Positions 12,991-23,025 of a DNA stretch of 64,000 nt are shown one piece after another. The translations under genes and the position numbers were made by a program. The number at the start of each line of letters is the position of its first letter. Position 1 is the stretch's first letter. This DNA is from Trichostrongylus colubriformis (taxonomy: Eukaryota > Nematoda > Chromadorea > Rhabditida > Trichostrongylidae). The stretch spans positions 12,050,509-12,114,508 of the forward strand of contig OZ022257.1 of assembly GCA_963978905.1 (NCBI GenBank), written 5' to 3'. A model generated the notes under the pieces. The model was not told where the DNA came from and searched no databases. It saw only the letters and a list, made by a program, of their open reading frames with translations.

Positions 12991-13494
12991 GCACAACTGC
13001 ACTCTTCAGAACAAATGTCCTATGAGGTTTGCAGGGAACAGTACTGTGTCCAATTCGACAGACCCAGTAAAACGGAAATGTGAGTTTTCCACCTGAGGTC
13101 ATAGCACATGAACACTTCGTACATTGGAATTTCTTCCACAAGGAATCCGTGAGCACCATAGAGACGATCTGTCCAGCAGCACCCTTCTGCCAGCGCGTGG
13201 AATGCACTATCTGCAGCGCTAAGTGCTGAATCCCGAATGTTGGCCATTGAGGGCAATACTCGCTGCAACGGCCTTCTACTTAATCTACTCCGTGATTACA
13301 AGCTGCTACGTGTTTCTATGTCTGGAAGCTACTGAGATGTATTATACGCAAGATGAAGACCGTCTTCGGAGCCCGAAATAGGTGAACAGCTGCTTCATAA
13401 TAACTCCATTCAATTGTAATTATACCACTTAGCTGATTTAATAAAAATCTTGATTAGTTACATAGTTAATGAATCCATGAGGACAGTTAGATCA
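12991..13494. other. No gene recognised; ORF on minus strand
   Basis: The minus strand holds overlapping ORFs at 12,953-13,268 with no motif I recognise and no splice partners. The region lies between two decayed retroelements and is probably repeat-derived. Confidence 0.3.
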
Positions 13495-14344
13495 GCCAAT
13501 TAAGCAAAGAGGTCCCTGAGGTGCATTCGGTGAGGCCTGAAGTAATTGGGGAAAGTGCGAGGTAGGAGATATGGGAAGTCAATCCTGACATAAGACCCAC
13601 TCCCCATCACAGCGCTACATCTGCTCGAATTCACTCCGACGCCAGCCATCTGAGCTTTGGTCAAATGAGTAAAATGGGCGGCGTCAAAGTGGATTCTGGC
13701 AGGTGTAGCGCCGCGATGGTGCACCTGGCGGCGCGAAAAAGGTGCAGCCCAGATAGTTGCACAAGGAACTTCTGCCCAAACAGGTAAGTTGACCTATCTA
13801 GTTCGGAAAGTGCCTTTGATCACCGCCGTTCACCCTACATCATTTGAAGGGGTGCAGTTGTGTCATTCCTTCAACTCATGGTCCTTCCGCTCATAGCTAG
13901 CAGTGCTCATTTTAGAATTCTCCTTCTTTGCCGGCGTTTTTGATTCATAGAGAAAGTCATGACGGCATTAAATCTTAAAATCCTATTACCAGCAGATCGA
14001 CTGTCTCGAGCGAGCGCCAGCAACGTCTTCAATCGTCTCCGGATTCCCCTCACGACTTGCGTATATCGGGATTTCCGAGCATCGTCCTTTCGATGGCCCG
14101 TTGGATGACGCCAACTCGCATGCTTCTCCTGCTTATGTAGAGTCCAAGTCCCTGAGGCGAATGCTAGGGCAGAAAGGACAGCGGAATCGAAGAGATGGAC
14201 GCGGAGCCAAATGTTCTTCGACTTCTTCACTACTTCCTTGATGGTCTTGAAGGCTCTCCTGCCATCCTTTTCTTCCTGCTTAGCTCTGGCACTGAGCCGT
14301 TCATCATATTGACTTCCCGACCTAGGTATACACAGCTGAAACAT
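13495..14344 (-). mobile_element. RTE-like LINE 3' fragment
   Basis: On the minus strand the ORF 13,907-14,344 carries AFKTIKEVVKKSKN, then LRVHLFDSAVLSALAFASGTW. It resembles the C-terminal part of nematode RTE reverse transcriptases, where a similar LRAHLFDSTVLPAL-type motif occurs. The block 13,500-13,725 downstream is probably its 3' untranslated part. The 5' half of the element is absent. Confidence 0.6.
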
Positions 14345-14567
14345 TCGGTGATGTTCGTTCCGTTGAGCGTGAATGGGGCATTAGGTACTCATGTACATAC
14401 ATAAGTGATACAAAATTCATGAATCAGTTCGGAGAGCCTTATTCGTGACATATCTTGAGTTCGTGATTTGTTTCTTTTAAAAACATTCAACTTCTTTCCT
14501 TTCAGCATTGTTGAACTATGGCAGGGAAGGACCCCTCTCTTTCTAAGGCTTAGGCAGAAATAGTGGC

Positions 14568-14808
14568 CACAATGTGGCGCCCCCTACTACAATAGCACCG
14601 CTGCGGTGGCACTGAACGAGGTCAGCGCTTCAAACGGAGGTCATTTGGATGCAGTACAAATTTTTTTCAATTAACTCGCTGTGTTTTGGATAGTGATATA
14701 GTCAGATTATTCTATACCTATTCTATACCACAATGTGGCGCCCCCTACTACAATAGCACCGCTGCGGTGGCACTGAACGAGGTTAGCGCGTCAAACGGAG
14801 GTCATGTT
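14568..14808 (+). repeat. Direct repeat pair of about 78 bp
   Basis: The block starting CCACAATGTGGCGCCCCCTA at 14,568 recurs at 14,731. The two copies are nearly identical and are separated by about 85 unrelated bases. Confidence 0.9.
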
Positions 14809-15393
14809 GGATGCAGTTCGTTACGTTGCCACAACGTACGTCGCAGTTACTTAGGTTGAGCTGTGAACTGCGCATAAGATGATCTGAACAGTATTATTTC
14901 AGGGATGTAAGTTAGCAGAGGCAGGACGTGAGGTTTTATTGAATTCACTTTTATGTGTGCGTAATCATCCATTGCATTCAATGGGATTCATTGCGTTTTG
15001 ATTTATTACTTTATTCCATTTTTATAATCCCTTTTTGTGTTTTGCATCCGCATGTCGTTTAAGTCACTACATCTACCTGATTTTTTGGCTGCTCATTAGC
15101 CGGAACATGAGACTGTTGTCAGCAGTGCGAAAGCGCACCTTCTACCAACTACGAAAAGGTGCGCGTGAAGCGCGCCGCGCGACCGGAGATTTTAACGGTT
15201 GCGATCTATATGTTCTACGTACTGTCCGTTGAGGCTGCATTTATACCCGGCGAGGGAGAGTGAATGGAGCAGCGCAAGTCTCGCAATCATTACGTTGGCA
15301 TGTTCGTAGTGATTGCATAAGAATTCATAAACGCTGTTTAACTTTTCGCAATTGTGTTTGTTGTACAGAACTCTGACCTTCTGACTTCAGATT

Positions 15394-18300
15394 ATGGAAA
15401 AATCCACTATTCCTGAGTCGCCTTACCGTATTCCATTCTTTACACTTTATATCGTTTCGGCAGTAATATTTACCGGTCTGCAAGCTCGATTTATCATGGT
15501 GAGTACAGTTGTTAACAATTCAAGATTATACCACATACTTTTAAACCAATTCTTTTAGATCATTCAAATGAGTAAGGAATTGTCGAAGCTCCCTGCTTAT
15601 CGAATTGCTCAGCACTCATCAATTGCTTGTGGCATAAATATTTTAACACAGCTGATTGCTGCAGCATGCACTATAACTGGTGACATGGACAGGACACTTA
15701 ATTGGGTAAATTTACTCAAGCGTTGTGCCTTCTAAGGAAACTACAGGATTCTTAAGTTGCCTAGTAGCAACTCTCGCAAGACCCCGTCCCAGATGATCCC
15801 GCCCACGAACTTCTTTTTCAGAAGGAAGAAATTTAGGTGCTGTCCTGACTGGGCAGGAAGAATTTTCCACAGAAACTTGAACACCTGCTTGAACATCGTT
15901 ATGTTCTCACACGATCTAGTATCACTAAAGCCGCGGTCAGACTCTGATTTTTTTCGCGATTTTGCGATTTTGTGTTCTGTGACTATGAAATTTTACAATG
16001 CCGTAACTTTGCGTGCACGCCGCGACACCGCAACATCGCAAAATCGCGAAGTCCGATGGCGGCCTAACATATCTCGGAATCATCAGATGAGAAATCATTA
16101 CTTGAAACGGAACAGTCTTGAAAATGCGTCCCCATCCCTCACCAAGGTAGCACTCTTATTCATGCACTTAGGGCTAGTTTAGCCCACATCCTGCTTGCTG
16201 TTAAAACGTGAAAAATGTTTTTTTTGGTTCGCTAAGAAATTCAATAAACAGTTACTGTACAGGTGAATGGAGCATTCTTCCACGGAAGCTGGTCTGCGGA
16301 TTATCCCATTGTTTTGTTATCAGCTGCTCATCGTTTGGCGGCTGTGGCATTGCCATTTTCAGTGGAATGGATTTTCTCCATGCAACATTGTTACGTGAGT
16401 TACTGCTCATTTTGCAAGAACTTCTAACCAATCGTCTGCCATTAGTCGGACATGTGTGAGATGCCTGGGAAACATATTGAGTGCTTAGGAAGAGCTCAGG
16501 GGCCTGCCGAAACTAATTTTTGACAGAACAAGTTGAGCTGTTCGAACAACACCTGCTTATTACAGATAATGCTAGCCATAGCTTGGTGTTTTGGTGCTTT
16601 TAATGCAGCACTTTGTTTTTCTGGACAAGTGTATAGTGTATGGGTGCCCATAATTCCTTCATTTGCATTTGAAGGTTAATATCTCTTTTTTTGTTAATTT
16701 GTTTTTAGGTACATTTCACATTAGTCAAGAGGATGCATTCTTTGTACATCATCGACAGAAGAGCATTCTAGGGGTGTAGCTTCCGCTCTTTGCACGAACA
16801 CTGCTAATTTTCTTCGGGTACTGCCATTTGGAGTATTTTCTCGCCCACACATACCTGAGCACTCTCGAGCATAGGCCGCATTCGTACCTTGCGCCGGCAC
16901 GGCCTGACTGCGTTCACAGGCAGAGAGGGAGAGTGGCACGGGGGAAGTGCAGAGATGATGCAGGCAACGTGCAGGGTGGCATAGGCGGAGATACAGAGAT
17001 AAGCAGCCACACCACGCCGCCGGCAGCACGAAGTACGACCGCTGCCTAACCCATTGACAATTGTGGGTTAGAACTTGTATTCTGTATTAACTTGTATGTT
17101 CTTTTCTGTTTGGTTTCCGTCTAAGGGCCCGTGCCAAACCAAACTAACCAAACTAACTCTTTGTTAAAAACAAGTAAATAATTCGAATGTGTTACAATAA
17201 GATGAGACTCCAAAAAATTTATTCCGAAAAACTCAAAAGGCTAAAAAGTTTTCCAAAATATTTTGCAATATTTCGGTGCTTAGCACCTTCGTCAGGCCTG
17301 AAATGTGGCAGTTTGGTTATGTAATATACAGTGTATATTACCGACTTACGTGGTACTGTCTCAAATACCTTTGAGACCACCTACCCTGCCGGAGACCTTG
17401 TGAAGTGAGAAATAGCCAACCCACCCGATGGCACCCTTAAATAGTGGGAACGCCTGTGTGACTGTGGTGAAATGAATGATATGAGAATGATCATGCAGTG
17501 TCCAGAAATGGTATACTGCGATCAAGTAATGATATGCAAAACGTCACGTAGTTCCTCCTTGCTGTTTATTTCTGGTGATAACCGCTTTATTTCAAGGGCT
17601 TCTAGTATTTTTCTTTCTACGGGAATTTCTACTGAGCGGCGTAGCACCTTGATGGCCAGTGTGGGGGGGGGGGCGCTTCGTAGGTATGAACCCTTGTGCG
17701 ATGCTTGGAGAAACTACTGTTTGGGTAAGAGGACGGATTTGTTAGTGCTCTACGATGTTCGTCGACACGTTTGTAGAGAGGCCTCTTAGTTTCTCCAACA
17801 TATTTTTGCCCACAGCCTCGGCACTCTATGAGATAAACCGTACCCCGAAGCTGGCATATTTTGTGGTCACTACAGTAACTACAACCTTCCCTGCCACACC
17901 TGTCCTCGTAAACCCTTGAATGCGTTAGTAGGTGCTTGAGAGTGGGTGGAGGACGAAATACTAGCCGTATAGGGAGCAATGAATTTCTCACCACGCTGCT
18001 GACCTTTTGTGCCGTTCTTTCATTGAGATACGGCATTATCATGGCGACTCCATCAAGCGTGGAATATGGCCTCCATGTGTGTGGTCGAGCGGTGGTGTAG
18101 CCGTTGTCCCTTAAGATATTGTCCACCATGGAGTCCGCTTCATCTGATTGGGAGCTGCATACTCTGTCCTTAGTGTTTACAAGGTTATGGATTACATTAA
18201 CCTTGATGTGGGATGGCAGCTTCTGGCACGTATTAGCACATTAAATGTGCTAATACATGCCAGAAGTTACTAATGTGCTAATACATACTAATACTATTAC

Positions 18301-20946
18301 TAATCTGATAGCTCAAATCCACTTTCTGGTAGGAATTTCTCAGTATTTCAATTTAGTTCACTTTGATCATCGGCATCCACTCTTATTCGAAAGGGAAAAG
18401 ATAATTGCAAATGTGGTTTATGTACTATCATAAATACAGTTGAGAACCTAATTACAGTGCAAAATGGTGAAAATCGATAGTTCCTCAAAAAAGGTGTCCC
18501 TGTGAGACCGTGCAACACGACGCCGTGTCACACGCGGAGCGTGGAAAAATCTCGCGCGGTCCCTCGCGCCAGACAAATGTAAACGCCGTTGTCGTCAATG
18601 AGTTAAACGCTCCCGGCCGCAAACCGCATTCATACCCTGCGCCGGCAGGGCGTAGCTGCGTTCACAGGCAGCGAGGTGGAGTGGCACAGACGGAGACACA
18701 GAGACGCGAAGTCACGCCCTGCCGCTGCCACCGTAAACTATGACGGCGACGTACGAATGACATAGCATTTGATATCATTATCTGGACCCGAGTTAGGGAA
18801 TAGTGCTGATTAACTTTTTTTGCACTTACCTGGGTTGCTGCTCGTCTAGAACTTAAGCAATCTTAATAGGGTACAAATTGGGTGATTTCGAAAGGTGGTA
18901 ATGTAGGTAGGAGGGCTACCCACTATGGCTGTCCTTAAAAGCGCATTGCAGGTTTAGAGAAACATTGCAGCCCTTTCACATGACCTTATAGTTCCGCCGG
19001 CGGGCAGGGAGGCTGTGCACATATCGAAGCGCGATGATGAGTCATCGCAGCGCGCGGAGCTCTTGAAGCCAGCTCAGCCGCACCCTGAGCTGGGACGCGC
19101 CCACTCCAGACGTGATTGTTGGCAATGACGGTGGCAACGGTGGCAACAACGTGGCAAATGAGGCACACGATTAGTGTGATAATAAGGAAGAGATGCCAGT
19201 GATAAAGGAGACGTTGGCATGAGGAGACAGGTGATATCCCAGGGTTCCATCTGATACCAACCAGCGGGATCTGATTCAAAGGTTCGTTCCACGCGGTAAT
19301 CTCATCCAAGGCCAGATGTCAGAATGCCTTATTTTTGCCCTTTTCGGGGACTTTTTTCGGATTTTCCTTTAACGGCGTGTCATGTCTGATTTCCTATTTT
19401 GGCGCTTTAACCCACTCAAGGTAATCCTGGAATGTGCCTTTGAGTCAGTGCTAGGAACGCCAACCATACCGATAGCCTTAATCGAACGTCATGGTTGTGA
19501 CTCCCCATATTATACACTGCAGGAGAGCTCTTCAAATGCTATAGTGTGTGGTACCCGAGTTTGCATCCACTAGTTCGCATTCGAATTTGGGTGCCATGAA
19601 AAATGATTGAAATAGCAGTACCCGGACAGAATTACCCGTGTTCCTTTCGCACACCGGAGGCGTGGCGACAAATTCACTCAGCCATCTTTCACCAATCACG
19701 ATTAAGAGAATGCTCTCCTTGCGGCGAACTTGGAACAGGTGCTTCCTTTTGAACAATGCTAACATTAGAAAAATTCAGGCGATTCGTTTATTGCGACTTT
19801 CATAAATAACATGGATTTTTATTTCGCCGAATTTGTTCTGTTTGCCAGCTTTGGCTGCTATATCGCTCTATTTCTGATCATCACATACAAAGTATGTAAG
19901 ACACTAATGACAAAATTTGTCCCTATCTGTTCAATATTCACTATATATTATTCCTTTGAACAGTATCACAGAAGAAAATCGTTCAAACTGGAAGGACCTT
20001 TGATAATCCACTGCGTCACTATTTTTGCAACGACGGCAGTGACATTATTTCTATGGCATCATCCACCCAGCGACAGTCCGCTCTTTACTCACACACTAAC
20101 TTACCTTGTTCTGTTTCGTATGTGTCTTTCTCCACTGGTTGCTCTTTTGACGAATAGGTAAGCGGGTGTTGGTAGACTTATACGCGGTACAGGGTCACCA
20201 CATTCTCAGCTACAGTAACTCCTGACATCTTAGCGTGCCAAAACGATAGGAGCAATGACAGCAATGGTAACCCAATATACACATAATTACTGTAGGTGGG
20301 CATTACTGACCTTGTACTGCTTCTACGCATTGTTCATCTCTAATTATCGATAAAAGAACAAATATTAACATTACCAATATTATAGTCAAACTGGAGAATC
20401 ATATGTTTTTTTCTCAAAGTAGTTTGTTGAGTCAGTATATCTGACTAAAGTCTTATTACATCATAGTAGCACTAAAATATGGTGAAAACGCCTAGAAGTC
20501 AGTTATGTAGAGAGGAAAAGACATCGAAAGCAGGGACTCTGTGCGTATGAGAGGGCACAGGCAATAAAATGAGAGTCACTGCAGCTAACCTTTATTTTGC
20601 TCTCTGTGGGTTTTCTTGCTGTAAGGAGTGCCCATCTTTCGGAGAATCCAGATCCACTTTTGAAACATTACCGTTTGTTCTACTTGACCGTACTATTTTC
20701 ACTAAAAGAATTCAAAATTTTGTCGTTGTTCAAAATATTTTTACAATTTTCATTGCATTTGTTTACTACTACATATAAGGATTGCTTTCGCGTAATTCAA
20801 GAATATTCAGCGCTATTAGACGAAGATATATACGAAACAAGGATACTCAAATAACAGTCATGCCACCAGTGTCGCGAGTAGCCGAATCAAACAAGTTGCC
20901 CAACAAAAAGTCATCTGGATTATCCATAAAGGAAACGACTCGTTAA
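15394..20946 (+). CDS. Serpentine 7TM chemoreceptor (Srg-superfamily-like)
   Basis: This is a G-protein-coupled receptor of the nematode chemoreceptor type, expected in the membrane of sensory neurons; the ligand is unknown. Exons: 15394-15498, 15559-15705, 16263-16394, 16566-16674, 19779-19891, 19964-20157, 20626-20672 and 20780-20946. All phases agree, giving 337 residues, the usual family length. Exons 1-5 each hold one membrane segment and exon 6 holds two. TM1 is about residues 12-34, and TM3 ends with AAHRLAAVALPF, the position of the family's N-R motif. TM7 ends at SPLVALLTNR, followed by a basic C-tail (SAIRRRYIRNK). An acceptor CTTCAG three bases before the ATG suits spliced-leader addition. 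The small exon 20626-20672 is the least certain; it is needed to restore frame. Intron 4 is 3.1 kb and holds transposons. The exact subfamily (srg, srv, srx) is not settled. Confidence 0.85.
15930..16064. mobile_element. PIF/Harbinger-type MITE in chemoreceptor intron 2
   Basis: The ends CCGCGGTCAGACTCTG and CAGACT-type complement (AAGTCCGATGGCGGCC) are inverted. The body carries repeats of GCGATTTT and its complement, as at 36,854-37,009 and 52,164-52,300. TAA follows the right end. Confidence 0.65.
16862..17045. mobile_element. GCCGGC-body MITE copy in chemoreceptor intron 4
   Basis: The block with GCCGGCACGGCCTGACTGCG and CAGGCAGAGAGGGAGAGTGG matches the bodies at 18,607-18,740, 29,384-29,690, 39,944-40,100, 41,980-42,146, 56,846-57,019 and 57,327-57,460. 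The outer ends are degraded. Confidence 0.65.
17250..17300 (-). ncRNA. Hammerhead-ribozyme-like motif in Penelope terminus
   Basis: Reading the minus strand from 17,295, the sequence is CTGACGA, one extra A, a 5-bp hairpin (GGTGC, loop TAA, GCACC), then GAAA. It continues into another hairpin, TATT with loop GCAA and AATA. CUGANGA and GAAA flanking a stem II are the conserved core of hammerhead ribozymes, and such ribozymes are known from the terminal repeats of Penelope-like elements. The extra A beside stem II and the unclear stem I leave activity uncertain. Confidence 0.45.
18225..18275. repeat. Perfect inverted repeat
   Basis: CTTCTGGCACGTATTAGCAC and its near complement meet around 18,243 with almost no loop. 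It sits at the upstream edge of the Penelope-like fragment. Confidence 0.7.
18607..18740. mobile_element. GCCGGC-body MITE copy
   Basis: It carries GCGCCGGCAGGGCG and GTTCACAGGCAGCGAGG as in the family at 56,846-57,019. It lies in chemoreceptor intron 4. Confidence 0.6.
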
Positions 20947-21041
20947 CTCAGTATCTATGTATGTGTAGTTGTATTTATTTGCTTGGTTGCATCCTTGCTT
21001 TACAGGTGTTTATTTGTTTAGTTTCCTGCGTTTACAACCTA

Positions 21042-21784
21042 TACAGGAGGTGCCAAAAAAAAGTAATTTTGCCCACGGCTCACATCTCCCAATTATACAA
21101 AACATAGGGAAACGAAAGAAATGAAAGTATTGGGGCAAATATTCCTAAAATGTTCCTCTAAAAGCAGGAACGAGCTGAGACTCACTACTTTCATTTTCAT
21201 AAAAATATAGAACCTTTAAGCGGCGCAGTCGGGCTTCGGAGCACCCACGGTATCAAGGTCCCCTTAAAACAGTGGAGCCGGGTTCCATGGTAGGTCTTTT
21301 GTGGGAAGCTTCCTGAGGATTGGCCCTTCGGTTCATGGAAGTCACAGAGCCCCTGCTCTTGGACAAGGCTGCTATGATCCGAAGTATCATTTTCATGCCC
21401 AAATCCGCCTCCGGAGGGGTTCCAGTGGTAAGTGCACGTTTTGACTTTTGGAAACGAAGGGCGCTGGGAACCCGGAAAAAACGGGATCCTGAAGAACACC
21501 ACCCAGTATGAATCCCCTCAGGTACCCAGATTGAACGGACCTTAGCAAGGTTGCGAACGAGGGCGACGAAATTCCGGATTTTGCCCAGTTGAGGTGACCA
21601 TCTTGTTCACTCTTTTCTCACTCTCTTCCTGCTCGTGCAGAAAGCTGCCACGGAGTATAGTGATAGAGTGAGGTCTGCTCTTGAATCTGGGGATGTGAAT
21701 ACCTCAACAGAATTTGCTGTAGTTCGACTAAAGTGGTGTGAAAGTGGACGAGACAAAATTACTTTTTTTTTGGCACCCCCTGTA
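21042..21784. mobile_element. Non-autonomous mariner-type element
   Basis: The terminal inverted repeats are CAGGAGGTGCC plus an A-rich tract at the left, and GGCACCCCCTG preceded by a T-rich tract at the right. Both are flanked by TA. The ends resemble nematode mariner termini. The 740-bp interior has no transposase frame. Confidence 0.8.
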
Positions 21785-21951
21785 CATATAGTACATCTGT
21801 AGAGCATAGTACGTGATTCTGATCGTAATCATTGATTTTAACATGACTGGATACGTGTGAGCATTATTCTATCATTGCAGCCCTAGAAAATGAGAGGAAC
21901 AAGCAGAAAAAAAATGACTTTTGCTGATCCCACTTATATAGACCTATGTAG

Positions 21952-22191
21952 GCATCGTTCAGAGTTCGCGATTCAGGCGATTGGATGGTACGGCTTTACG
22001 GCGATACGGCGATAGACGGCAAAGACGAAAGGGTAGCATCCGTATCGATTAAATTAATAATGATATGATTGACTGCCCCATCAGCTGATCACTTAATCGC
22101 CTGATAGATTTGTATCTGATGCATTTTTCACAAACGCCGAATCTCCTGATCGTCTGAAACGCAAGTACAGCTGCAAACTCTGAACAGTGCC
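21952..22191. mobile_element. PIF/Harbinger-type MITE
   Basis: The left end GGCATCGTTCAGAGTTCGCG and the right end CAAACTCTGAACAGTGCC are inverted. The inner CGATTCAGGCGAT block is shared with 44,117-44,368 and the fragment near 35,754. Confidence 0.65.
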
Positions 22192-22213
22192 TCATCAGGA
22201 GTTAACAATTACG

Positions 22214-22516
22214 TCAACGAACAACATTCACGAAGATCCCATTACTATCGGAAACATCTTGGAATCCTAGTGTTGCTTCAGTCGCTATAAATTCCAATAA
22301 ATCTTCATAAGAAGCATTTTTGTCAACGGTTTTAGGACCGACAGAGACAGAAATTAATACCAGCAACAATAAGTGCATACTTTGAGCGAATATTCTGTAT
22401 CCTGCATCAGAATATTGAGTGTTCGGCAGGACATATGTTATCCTAGCCGGAGGCAGGAAAATGAACCATATTATTGAAATCGGGGGTACACTAGCAAAGA
22501 TAGTCCAGCATTTCAA
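22214..22516 (-). pseudogene. Orphan 3' exon with two hydrophobic segments
   Basis: I do not recognise the family. From a possible splice acceptor (TTTGCTAG, about 22,495) the frame reads through a hydrophobic stretch SIIWFIFLPP and then a second one, LLLLVLISVSVG. A hydrophilic tail follows with DLLEFIATEA and the end FVNVVR plus stop. Composition looks coding. The Tc1-like element begins at 22,520, directly on its 5' side, and no upstream exon was found beyond it. It may be the remnant of a membrane protein gene cut off by the insertion or by the duplication breakpoint. It could also be a chance ORF. Confidence 0.3.
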
Positions 22517-22519
22517 ATA

Positions 22520-23023
22520 CAGTAGTGGTCAAAAATACATGCGGTTTTGACCTTCTCCATAATTTTGGCCGACGTTTACAAACTCGTTTTTTAGTAATTT
22601 GAAGGCAACTGCTACTCCATGAAAAAAGTGTTTTAGCCGAGTAGGATGCATTGTGACAGTGTGTAATAAATTATTCTTCTGGAAACCCTGAAAATGACCA
22701 AACCTTTCAAAAATTCAATTAGCCATAAAAACTTATAACTAAACGAAACGAGTCGTTATGCAAAAAATAGAGCGGAATGAGACTAGAACATTGTTACCCG
22801 TCCTTTGGAATCCTGACAGCTTATCACAGCAATGAAGCACATTTTCAGCGTTTTCAGTTGAATAATTTTTTCCACCTTCACACTGCATCCTACTCGGCTG
22901 AGATACTTTCTTTCACTGAGTGACAGTTGCCTTGAGAACACAAAAAAATTTGAACGAGGTATGTAAATGCTGACCAAAGTTATGGGTAAAATCCAGAACC
23001 GCATATATTTTTGACCGCTACTG
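22520..23023. mobile_element. Non-autonomous Tc1/mariner-type element
   Basis: The ends CAGTAGTGGTCAAAAATA and TATTTTTGACCGCTACTG are inverted and flanked by TA. No transposase frame is present. The duplicated block (copy B) starts within a few bases of its right end. Confidence 0.85.
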
Positions 23024-23025
23024 TA

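Larger units (their letters stand above)
17200..18290 (-). mobile_element. Penelope-like element fragment with GIY-YIG domain
   Basis: On the minus strand an ORF from 18,129 to 17,629 encodes a linker rich in Cys (GREGCSYCSDHKICQ), then VYLIECRGCGQKYVGET followed by RPLYKRVDEH. This is the GIY-YIG endonuclease signature that ends Penelope-like retroelements. The preceding segment (VVRNSLLPIRLVFRPP) matches the region between reverse transcriptase and nuclease in those elements. The reverse transcriptase itself is missing, so this is a 5'-truncated copy. It lies antisense within intron 4 of the chemoreceptor gene. The terminal part at 17,215-17,310 carries a hammerhead-like motif. A poly-G run near 17,664 may mark slippage. 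Confidence 0.85.

Noticed and set aside
13020..13268. Cys-containing minus-strand ORF as an exon of a protease or receptor
   Set aside because: No motif or splice partner; it sits between decayed retroelements.
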